Assembly: GCA_024684665.1 (NCBI GenBank)
Contig: JAIKWN010000050.1
Location: forward strand, 1-5,045
Origin: Clostridiales bacterium
GTDB taxonomy: Bacteria; Bacillota_A; Clostridia; Christensenellales; Aristaeellaceae
Direction of reading: 5' to 3'
DNA length: 5,045 nt
The position numbers were made by a program, and so were the translations under genes. The notes below the pieces were generated by a model, which made no database searches, was not told where the DNA came from, and worked only from the letters and a program-made list of their open reading frames with translations. Positions 1 to 5,045 of this stretch are shown here, piece by piece (positions within the stretch are counted from its first letter, which is position 1; each line of letters opens with the position of its first letter).

Positions 1-29
1 GCATTCTCGGAGAGGATTCGATCGCATGA
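1..29 (+). CDS. 3' end of upstream gene, probably murB (partial)
   Basis: Reading from base 3, the window opens with the in-frame residues ILGEDSIA followed by TGA at 27-29. The stop shares bases with the rapZ start (ATGA), a classic sign of two translationally coupled genes. In many Bacillota murB (UDP-N-acetylenolpyruvoylglucosamine reductase, the second committed step of peptidoglycan precursor synthesis) lies directly upstream of rapZ, and MurB proteins often finish with a strand of the kind E-x-x-x-L/I-G-E, which ILGED would match. Only eight residues are visible, so the identity rests mainly on gene order. No gene symbol is given because of this. The other two frames have no stop here: one runs into rapZ itself and the other stays open out of frame. 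Confidence 0.45.
9..15 (+). promoter_or_regulatory. Ribosome binding site of rapZ
   Basis: GGAGAGG lies ten bases before the ATG at 26, inside the final codons of the upstream gene. It is a good but not perfect match to the anti-Shine-Dalgarno sequence and supports the start at 26. Together with the ATGA overlap it suggests translation coupled to the upstream gene. Confidence 0.6.
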
Positions 30-922
30 AATTCTTAATTGTTACCGGGCTGTCCGGCGCGGGGAAAACCACCGTGCTCCATCACCTGGAAGACAGCGGC
101 TATCAGTGCATGGACAACCTTCCGCCCACCCTGCTGCCCCAAGTTTTCCCCCTGTTCGAGAACCTGGAGGGAGCGGCCAATGTCGCTCTCGGCGTGGACA
201 GCCGCAGCGGTGCCCTCTTCGACGCGGAAGCCATTCTCGCCGCCGTTCTTGCCGCGCGTGAAAGTCATGAAATTGCCATCCTGTTTTTGGATTCCGATGC
301 GGAGACGCTTATCAACCGTTATAAAGAAACAAGGCGGGATCACCCGCTGATGCGCAGCGGCATGAGTCTTGCAGACGCCATCGAGAAGGAACGGGCCATG
401 CTCCAGCCCCTGCGGGAACAGGCGGATTTTGTCCTCCCCACCTCCGGACTCCGCGGAAGCGAAACCTGCGAGAAAGTGGACGCGCTGCTTTCTTCCGGAC
501 AGCACCGGCAAATGCGGATCGAAATCCAGTCCTTCGGCTACAAACGGGGCATTCCAAGGGAAAGCGATCTGGTTCTTGATGTCCGTTTCCTTCCGAATCC
601 CTATTATATCAAGGATTTGCGGGCATATACGGGGCTCGAGGCGCCTGTTCGGGATTTCGTCCTTGGCAAGGAAGAAACGAAGGAATTCCTTTCACGCCTG
701 TTACCCCTCCTGGACAGCCTGCTTCCCCTCTACGAAAAGGAGGGTAAACGGCGGCTCATGATCGCTGTGGGCTGCACCGGCGGGGCGCACCGTTCCGTCG
801 CGGTCAGTGAAGCCATCTACTCTCATCTCCGGGCTGCGAACCGCCCTGTTTCCATCTCCCACCGGGATATGGCCACAGAAGAAGCGGGCTGGCCTTTCCG
901 CCGGGATCACCTGGAAGACTGA
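26..922 (+). CDS. rapZ: RapZ / YvcJ family P-loop nucleotide-binding RNase adapter protein
   Basis: The 298-residue product has the usual length and full architecture of the RapZ/YvcJ family. The N-terminal half is a P-loop NTPase with Walker A GLSGAGKT (residues 8-15), a following GYQCMDNLPP block (25-34), VDSRSG (57-62) and a hydrophobic strand ending in LFLD (86-89). Next comes the family hallmark RYKETRRDHPL (98-108). The C-terminal half has SFGYKRGIP (169-177), DVRFLPNPYY (185-194) and GCTGGAHRSV (249-258). In Escherichia coli RapZ binds glucosamine-6-phosphate through this C-terminal domain and guides RNase E to the small RNA GlmZ, thereby tuning GlmS. In Bacillota the homologue YvcJ hydrolyses nucleotides and its role is less clear, so RNA-adapter activity should not be assumed. 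The protein is cytosolic. Start 26 has a proper ribosome binding site and the Walker A motif begins seven residues later, as expected. The lysine of the E. coli GCTGGKHRSV motif is alanine here. The gene is coupled to the upstream gene, and glnN follows after 13 bases. Confidence 0.96.
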   Translation: MKFLIVTGLSGAGKTTVLHHLEDSGYQCMDNLPPTLLPQVFPLFENLEGAANVALGVDSRSGALFDAEAILAAVLAARESHEIAILFLDSDAETLINRYKETRRDHPLMRSGMSLADAIEKERAMLQPLREQADFVLPTSGLRGSETCEKVDALLSSGQHRQMRIEIQSFGYKRGIPRESDLVLDVRFLPNPYYIKDLRAYTGLEAPVRDFVLGKEETKEFLSRLLPLLDSLLPLYEKEGKRRLMIAVGCTGGAHRSVAVSEAIYSHLRAANRPVSISHRDMATEEAGWPFRRDHLED

Positions 923-928
923 AGGAGG
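922..928 (+). promoter_or_regulatory. Ribosome binding site deciding the glnN start
   Basis: AAGGAGG begins on the last base of the rapZ stop codon. Three in-frame ATGs follow, at 930, 936 and 945. The first is only one base from the motif, which is too close, and the third is 16 bases away. The ATG at 936 sits seven bases downstream and is the best choice. The overlap with the rapZ stop suggests that both genes lie on one transcript. Confidence 0.75.
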
Positions 929-935
929 AATGCCA

Positions 936-3035
936 ATGCCGAATATGGAGCTTCCCGCGTTGTACGGAAGCGCGGTTTTCGGGCAGAAAGAAATGCACCG
1001 CCGTCTTCCGGCGGCTGTCTATGCACGCCTGCGTGAGAGCATCGAGACCGGAAGGGAAATGGACATGGAGTTGGCTGACGCCGTAGCCACTGCCATGAAG
1101 GAATGGGCTGTATCGCTCGGTGCGACCCATTACACCCACTGGTTCCAGCCCCTTACAGGGACGACGGCGGAAAAGCACGACAGCTTCCTGACCCCACAGA
1201 AGGACGGCAGTGTCATCATGGAACTGCGCGGCAAGGAACTAATTCGCGGCGAGCCGGACGCCTCCTCCTTCCCATCCGGTGGCATCCGGGCAACCTTTGA
1301 AGCCCGGGGCTACACCATGTGGGACGTGACTAGTCCCGCCTTCCTCTACGACAGCGGTGGAACGCGCACACTTTGTATCCCGACTGCCTTCTGCTCCTAT
1401 ACCGGGGAAGCACTGGACGAGAAGACGCCGCTCCTGCGCGCTATGGAAGCCGTCAGCCGGCAGGCAGTTCGCATCCTCCGTCTCTTTGGCGACACGCAAA
1501 CCCAACGCGTCATCCCGCAGGTTGGCGCAGAGCAAGAATATTTCATCGTCGACGAGAAGACTGCAGCCCGCCGAAAGGACCTCCTCTTCACAGGGCGAAC
1601 GCTGTTCGGTGCCATGCCGCCCAAAGGGCAGGAGATGGAGGATCACTACTTCGGCGCCATCAAGGAGCGCGTCGCCGCTTTCATGCGGGAAGTGGACGAG
1701 GAGCTCTGGCGGCTTGGTATCCCAGCCAAGACGGAGCACAATGAAGCCGCGCCCGCGCAACACGAACTCGCACCTGTCCACGCCACCGCAAACGTTGCCT
1801 CTGACCAGAATATGCTGGTCATGAACGTCATGAAAAAGGTCGCACGGAGGCACGGCCTAGTCTGTCTGCTGCATGAAAAGCCCTTCGCAGGCGTCAACGG
1901 AAGCGGAAAGCATGATAACTTCTCCCTTTCGACGGACAGTGGACGCAACCTCCTGAACCCCGGAAAAGAACCACAAAACAATATGGAATTTCTGCTCTTC
2001 CTCTCCGCCGTTCTGCGTGCTGTGGATGAGCATTCCGGGCTTCTCCGGCTCTCGGCCGCAACTCCCGGAAACGACTGCCGCCTCGGCGGAGCGGAAGCGC
2101 CGCCCGCGATCATCTCCGTTTTTCTAGGGGATCAGCTGACTGCTGTCTGCAGCCATATCATCCGCGGGACGGACGAGCGCCTGCCTGGCAGCGAAACCAT
2201 GAATGTGGGTGTTTCTACCCTCCCGCACATCCTCAGGGATGCCACCGACCGCAACCGCACCTCCCCCTTCGCGTTCACAGGCAATAAATTCGAATTCCGT
2301 ATGGTGCCTTCATCCGCCTGTATTGCCGACGCCAACACCGTCCTTTGCACCATTGTGGCAGACGCCCTCATGGCGTATGCAGACGAGCTAGAATGCGCGA
2401 AAGATCTCGCCTCAGCCATCCCCACCCTCATCCGGCGAGAACTTACCGCGCACCAGCGCATCATATTCAATGGCAACGGCTACACGGACGACTGGGTCGC
2501 AGAAGCTGCGCGCCGCGGTCTTCCGAACATCGTCTCCATGGTGGACGCCATCCCGGAATACACGGAGGCTGGCACCATTGCCCTATTTGCGAGACATGGC
2601 GTCTATACGGAAAAGGAACTCCGAGCTCGAGCTGATATTGCCTGGGAGCAATACGGGAAAACTATCAACATCGAAGCGCTGACCATGATTGATATGGCTG
2701 GTAAAGACATTCTTCCGGCGGTGATCCGCTTTGCAGGAGACGTTGCTGCCTCCGCAAACGCCATTACAGCAGCGGGAGAAGACGCAGTCGTCGCCCGGGA
2801 GTTGCTCTCCCGGATCACAATTCTTCTCGGGCAGGCAAACCGGGCTCTTTCCGATCTCCGGGAAAAGCAGAGCCGGAGCCTCGCCCTTTCGGGAGCTGTC
2901 CGCGCGCGCTTTTGCAAGGATGAGCTGATTCCAGCCATGACCGTCCTTCGCGCGCCCGTCGATCATCTTGAGGGAATCGTGCGCGGCGCTGACTGGCCAA
3001 TGCCCGGGTACGGCGAGCTGCTCTTCGGCGTGTGA
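936..3035 (+). CDS. glnN: Type III glutamine synthetase (GlnN)
   Basis: This 699-residue protein matches the usual length (about 700) of type III glutamine synthetase, a cytosolic dodecamer that makes glutamine from glutamate, ammonia and ATP. The order of motifs is intact. An N-terminal beta-grasp-side segment carries THYTHWFQPLTG (64-75), followed by the catalytic barrel with GAEQEYF (197-203, metal-binding glutamates), EHNEAAPAQHELAP (267-280), KPFAGVNGSGKHDNFS (315-330, ATP/glutamate region), TGNKFEFR (448-455) and NGNGYTDDW (512-520). A helical C-terminal region of about 180 residues, typical of type III but absent from GlnA type I, follows. A longer reading from 807 would run inside rapZ and has no ribosome binding site, so 936 is chosen. 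The gene lies 13 bases after rapZ and ten bases before a membrane protein gene. I see no dedicated promoter, operator or riboswitch in the short gap, so expression probably depends on an upstream promoter. Nothing is truncated. The segment after TGNKFEFR (MVPSSACIADAN) has proline where I recall glycine in many homologues. Confidence 0.96.
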   Translation: MPNMELPALYGSAVFGQKEMHRRLPAAVYARLRESIETGREMDMELADAVATAMKEWAVSLGATHYTHWFQPLTGTTAEKHDSFLTPQKDGSVIMELRGKELIRGEPDASSFPSGGIRATFEARGYTMWDVTSPAFLYDSGGTRTLCIPTAFCSYTGEALDEKTPLLRAMEAVSRQAVRILRLFGDTQTQRVIPQVGAEQEYFIVDEKTAARRKDLLFTGRTLFGAMPPKGQEMEDHYFGAIKERVAAFMREVDEELWRLGIPAKTEHNEAAPAQHELAPVHATANVASDQNMLVMNVMKKVARRHGLVCLLHEKPFAGVNGSGKHDNFSLSTDSGRNLLNPGKEPQNNMEFLLFLSAVLRAVDEHSGLLRLSAATPGNDCRLGGAEAPPAIISVFLGDQLTAVCSHIIRGTDERLPGSETMNVGVSTLPHILRDATDRNRTSPFAFTGNKFEFRMVPSSACIADANTVLCTIVADALMAYADELECAKDLASAIPTLIRRELTAHQRIIFNGNGYTDDWVAEAARRGLPNIVSMVDAIPEYTEAGTIALFARHGVYTEKELRARADIAWEQYGKTINIEALTMIDMAGKDILPAVIRFAGDVAASANAITAAGEDAVVARELLSRITILLGQANRALSDLREKQSRSLALSGAVRARFCKDELIPAMTVLRAPVDHLEGIVRGADWPMPGYGELLFGV

Positions 3036-3037
3036 GG
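3034..3037 (+). promoter_or_regulatory. Weak ribosome binding site of the membrane protein gene
   Basis: GAGG overlaps the glnN stop codon and is eight bases from the ATG at 3046. A GTG directly before it (3043) is an alternative start that would add one valine. The site is weak, so translation of this gene may rely on ribosomes finishing glnN. Confidence 0.45.
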
Positions 3038-3045
3038 CTTCCGTG

Positions 3046-4593
3046 ATGAATAAACGTTTGCTTCCCGTGTTGGCGCTGCTCTGCTGCTTTGTGTTCACGG
3101 TCTGCGTATTCGCCGTCATCGGGCGACATTTCACAGACGCAGACATGGCCAGTGAGTTTGTCTACGCGGATCTACTGAACAGGGAGGGCTCCCTGCATAC
3201 GCAAAACTGGACCTATTCCAGCGAACTTCGCGTCGTCGCGCCCACGCCGGTGTACCGTTTCATGCTATCCGTTTTCCCCGACTGGCACGCGGCGCGGACC
3301 GCTTCAAACAGCCTCCTTCTCTTTCTCGTACTCCTCTGTTTCCTCTACATGGTTTTCCCCTTACGTCTAACTGCGCACGGGTTGCTTTCTGCTTGTATTT
3401 TTTCGCTTCCCATCGCCCACGTATACGCCTACTTTGTCACCTATGGCGGGCACTACTGCGCGCACCTTTGCATCATCTATCTGCTTATGGGCATGCTTCT
3501 GCGGGCGGAGCAGAAGGAGGGGTGCACAAGACGGTTCGCGCTCTGCCTGCTCCTCTCTCTCTGGGGTGGACTCGGCGGTCTGCGAGTCGCTATGATGTTC
3601 GCCGCGCCTGCGGCGCTCGCCCTCCTTTGGGAGTGCATTTCCCAGCTGCGCGGGAAGCATCTTCGGTCGGCGTTCTCGCGCCTGCCAAAAGGCCAACTGT
3701 TTTGTCTCGCGGCAATCCTCGCCGGAAGCGCAGTCGGCCTCTTTCTTAATATGCGGCTGCTTTCCGCACTGTTTGACTTCGATAGCCATGCGGCTACGCC
3801 CGTCGTGATCCCATCCGCGGAGGAGTTCTTCTCTCATTTCTGGGACTTCTTTGCCTTCTTCGGTCTTCGCGAGTCCTCGCAAATGCTCTCTGTGCGCGGT
3901 CTCGCCAGCCTTACAGCTATCGGTCTCGGCCTGTTTTCCGTATATGCTGTCGCATGTCAGATACGCCGGGGGGACGCAATTCCCGCCGCCGACCGGCTGT
4001 TTGTCCGCTTTGCTGCGTCCGCCCTCTTCCTCGGATTCCTCGTCAATCTTCTCTCACAGAATTTCGGCGCACAGTATTACGTCGTCGGCCTTATCGCTGC
4101 CGTCGTATCCGCGGACTCGTATATCGTCTGCACGCAAGGCCGGCCAAAGGCGCTGCTCGCCATTGCCTCTCTTCTATTTGCTGGGTGCTTTGTCTTTGAA
4201 ACCGCCGTATTTATTCGTCAGGAAATGCCGCATACACCGACGAATGAGGAACGTGCAGCTGCCTGGCTTCTCGAAAACGGCTATAAAAAAGGCTATGCCA
4301 CTTTCTGGCACGGCGCACCGATCGCGGAAGCTTCGGACGGACAAATCGAAATCTGGGTTCTGGAAGAACCTGTCTTTTCAGACGCCTGGCGACAGCTATC
4401 CCTGAACGACATCTTGCAGGAAAAGCGGCATTTCTCAGAAGATCCGGAAGGACCTGTGTTTGTCTGTCTTTTCGACGATGAAAACAAGAATCCCCCGTCC
4501 TGGGCAGACCGGCCACACCGCGTCGTCCGCGCAGACTGGGGCTGCATATACGTGTATGAGAGCGCCGCGGAATTGAAAGCGGCAGCAAATTGA
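3046..4593 (+). CDS. Polytopic membrane protein, GT-C-like glycosyltransferase candidate
   Basis: The product has 515 residues. About ten hydrophobic segments can be read, near residues 5-25, 88-106, 111-132, 136-153, 164-196, 216-236, 287-305, 318-337, 343-362 and 369-390. The long polar loop after the first helix begins with FTDADMASEFVYADLL (29-44). An acidic DxD pair just after helix 1 is the layout of GT-C glycosyltransferases, where these residues help metal and lipid-phosphate-sugar binding on the outer face of the membrane. The last ~120 residues (about 393-515) are soluble and include GYATFWHGAPIAEASDGQIE (416-435), a block that I recall from related clostridial membrane proteins of undefined function. 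I therefore infer, without proof, an enzyme that moves a polyprenyl-phosphate-linked sugar onto an envelope polymer or lipid. Substrate and product cannot be read from the sequence. A reading from 2968 lies inside glnN and is rejected because the first helix starts right after the ATG at 3046 and GAGG is well placed. The gene is co-directional and nearly contiguous with glnN. An uncharacterised transporter-like membrane protein is the alternative. Confidence 0.85.
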   Translation: MNKRLLPVLALLCCFVFTVCVFAVIGRHFTDADMASEFVYADLLNREGSLHTQNWTYSSELRVVAPTPVYRFMLSVFPDWHAARTASNSLLLFLVLLCFLYMVFPLRLTAHGLLSACIFSLPIAHVYAYFVTYGGHYCAHLCIIYLLMGMLLRAEQKEGCTRRFALCLLLSLWGGLGGLRVAMMFAAPAALALLWECISQLRGKHLRSAFSRLPKGQLFCLAAILAGSAVGLFLNMRLLSALFDFDSHAATPVVIPSAEEFFSHFWDFFAFFGLRESSQMLSVRGLASLTAIGLGLFSVYAVACQIRRGDAIPAADRLFVRFAASALFLGFLVNLLSQNFGAQYYVVGLIAAVVSADSYIVCTQGRPKALLAIASLLFAGCFVFETAVFIRQEMPHTPTNEERAAAWLLENGYKKGYATFWHGAPIAEASDGQIEIWVLEEPVFSDAWRQLSLNDILQEKRHFSEDPEGPVFVCLFDDENKNPPSWADRPHRVVRADWGCIYVYESAAELKAAAN

Positions 4594-4620
4594 AACTGTT
4601 CCATTAAAACTTCCGATAGA

Positions 4621-4626
4621 AGGAGG
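4621..4626 (+). promoter_or_regulatory. Strong ribosome binding site of the 92-codon membrane ORF
   Basis: A perfect AGGAGG stands four bases before the ATG at 4631. It is the strongest ribosome binding site in the window and is the main reason to accept the short downstream ORF as a real gene start. Confidence 0.75.
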
Positions 4627-4630
4627 CGCC

Positions 4631-4909
4631 ATGATCCGCATCCCTCTCCGGCTGTTGCGTATTACCGGGCTCGCAGTGCTGCTCCTGCCTGAACTGTTCT
4701 TCCTTCTGACATGGGTCCGGCCAGTATTCTCCCTGCCTTCCTGTCTGGCTCTTGCAGTTGCGTTCATTCTTTATGCGAAGAAGGACCATAAAAAAACGCA
4801 TCTAAGTGAGGATTGCTCAGAGTTTAGTTTCTACACGCTTGCCGCCTGTCTCTGCTGTGCCCTATTATGGACTTTTTTTTCAGGGATTGGTGGTTTCTTT
4901 TATCTATAA
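4631..4909 (+). CDS. Short membrane protein, probable N-terminal remnant of a larger membrane protein
   Basis: The 92-residue product has three hydrophobic stretches (about 8-29, 33-49 and 66-91), separated between the second and third by a charged loop with KKDHKKTHLSED (50-61). The third stretch contains SGIGGFF (84-90), and the protein ends one residue after the following tyrosine, inside or at the very edge of the membrane segment. I recall SGIGGF-type motifs at the same point in much longer clostridial membrane proteins, where an acidic extracytoplasmic loop follows, so this looks like the first fifth or so of such a protein cut short. All three frames close within about 45 bases after the break, so a single base insertion or deletion cannot restore a long reading frame. 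Two homopolymer runs (A7 at 4790-4796 and T8 at 4873-4880) lie in the coding part. The strong ribosome binding site and in-frame hydrophobic pattern argue that translation does start here. The upstream neighbour is a GT-C-like gene, so the intact ancestor may have been a second envelope glycosyltransferase. A genuine small membrane protein is the alternative. I cannot assign a function. Confidence 0.6.
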   Translation: MIRIPLRLLRITGLAVLLLPELFFLLTWVRPVFSLPSCLALAVAFILYAKKDHKKTHLSEDCSEFSFYTLAACLCCALLWTFFSGIGGFFYL

Positions 4910-4966
4910 CTTGCCCAACCAATGAGACTATATAAAGGTCTATATTTCTCAGCAATTAGAACGATT

Positions 4967-4995
4967 TTGATAGCCGGAGCAGGACGTACTACCCT
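4967..4995 (+). promoter_or_regulatory. Weak candidate promoter reading out of the window
   Basis: TTGATA (4967-4972, five of six matches to the -35 consensus) is followed after 17 bases by TACCCT (4990-4995). The latter keeps only the first, second and last positions of the -10 consensus. The spacing is ideal and the palindrome at 4996-5010 would lie across the start point, as an operator might. The -10 match is poor and this may be chance. Confidence 0.2.
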
Positions 4996-5010
4996 AAAAA
5001 CGTCGTTTTT
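4996..5010. repeat. Perfect 15-base AT-rich palindrome
   Basis: AAAAACG and CGTTTTT are exact reverse complements separated by one T. As RNA it could form only a six-pair stem, five of them A-U, with a GTC loop. That is too weak for a typical intrinsic terminator, although the T-run at the end is terminator-like. As DNA it could be a binding site for a dimeric regulator, or part of a mobile element end. The function is unknown. Confidence 0.4.
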
Positions 5011-5045
5011 CCTTGCTTCGCGGCCATATGTTCCTTAAAAATGTC

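Larger units (their letters stand above)
4910..5045. other. AT-rich non-coding tail after the broken membrane gene
   Basis: By hand count about 41% of these 136 bases are G or C, against clearly more than half in rapZ and glnN. No gene is supported. The only readings are a 38-codon + strand ORF (4922-5038), without a ribosome binding site, and a 44-codon open stretch on the - strand (5034-4900) without a usual start codon; they overlap each other. The region could be the end of an insertion, an intergenic promoter region of a gene beyond the window, or decayed sequence. It contains the palindrome at 4996-5010. Confidence 0.5.

Noticed and set aside
807..935. N-terminal extension of the glutamine synthetase starting at 807
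   Set aside because: It lies wholly inside or just after rapZ in another frame, has no ribosome binding site at its start, and would give a protein longer than the family with an unrelated arginine-rich head. The ATG at 936 has an ideal Shine-Dalgarno sequence.
1239..1853. 204-codon open frame on the - strand inside glnN
   Set aside because: It mirrors a highly conserved + strand enzyme gene, its translation has no recognisable motif, and long antisense frames are common in GC-rich coding DNA.
2968..3045. Upstream start at 2968 for the GT-C-like membrane protein
   Set aside because: This extension overlaps the glnN 3' end, adds a cysteine-rich stretch without a membrane pattern, and lacks a ribosome binding site. 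The first helix begins just after the ATG at 3046.
2583..3146. 187-codon - strand frame across the glnN / membrane gene junction
   Set aside because: It is antisense to two well-supported + strand genes, with no motif or convincing start region.
42..4673. The 10-base TTACCGGGCT occurring near 42 and again near 4663
   Set aside because: Both copies encode the ordinary tripeptide T-G-L with its preceding residue in unrelated genes, and the flanks differ, so it is coincidence rather than a repeat element.
4873..4880. T8 tract as a phase-variation or programmed-frameshift switch in the short membrane gene
   Set aside because: Reading with one T fewer or one T more still meets a stop within about 60 bases, so slippage would not open a longer protein. 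The conserved-looking SGIGGFF is in the present frame.
4886..4923. Imperfect hairpin ATTGGTGG / CCAACCAAT around the stop of the short membrane gene
   Set aside because: The stem is eight pairs with a bulge and a loop of about 21 bases, and no T-run follows, so it is not a convincing terminator.
4927..4955. Minus-strand promoter TTGCTG-17-TATAGT
   Set aside because: The spacing and -10 match are good, but the -35 match is only three of six. It would drive antisense transcription into the short membrane gene, and AT-rich sequence yields such matches by chance.
4922..5038. 38-codon + strand ORF starting at 4922
   Set aside because: There is no ribosome binding site, no recognisable motif, and an equally open stretch lies on the opposite strand. 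It is probably chance.

Overview
The window looks like chromosomal DNA from a fairly GC-rich member of the Bacillota (Firmicutes), most likely a clostridial or negativicute-type anaerobe. Three things suggest this. A rapZ (yvcJ) gene overlaps what appears to be the last codons of murB, a gene order typical of this phylum. The glutamine synthetase is of the large type III (GlnN) kind, common in gut and rumen anaerobes. The membrane proteins resemble GT-C-type proteins that I recall from clostridial genomes. This is inference from gene order and family distribution; no species can be named from the sequence.

Layout: all recognisable genes are on the + strand and tightly packed, like one transcription unit. 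Positions 1-29 hold the last eight codons and stop of an upstream gene, probably murB, whose TGA overlaps the rapZ ATG. rapZ (26-922) encodes the P-loop RNase adapter/nucleotide-binding protein. Thirteen bases later, with its Shine-Dalgarno sequence abutting the rapZ stop, comes glnN (936-3035), a full-length type III glutamine synthetase. Ten bases later comes a 515-residue membrane protein (3046-4593) with about ten membrane segments, an acidic DAD motif after the first helix and a soluble C-terminal domain; it is best read as a GT-C-like glycosyltransferase or relative. After a 37-base gap with a strong ribosome binding site is a 92-codon membrane ORF (4631-4909). It stops inside its third hydrophobic segment and looks like the N-terminal remnant of a larger membrane protein. 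From 4910 to the end the sequence is clearly more AT-rich and has no supported gene, only a perfect AT-rich palindrome and a weak promoter-like arrangement.

How the genes may fit together: MurB and RapZ belong to, or (in the enterobacterial model) monitor, the amino-sugar and peptidoglycan precursor route, and glutamine synthetase makes the amino donor used by GlmS to form glucosamine-6-phosphate. A GT-C-like enzyme would act on the outside of the membrane on lipid-linked sugars. A shared theme of cell-envelope sugar supply is plausible but inferred. I found no CRISPR array, tRNA, rRNA, riboswitch, complete insertion sequence or clearly new multi-gene system. The most noteworthy points are glnN occupying the place after rapZ where yvcK and whiA are expected, and the abrupt end of the last membrane gene at a composition change.
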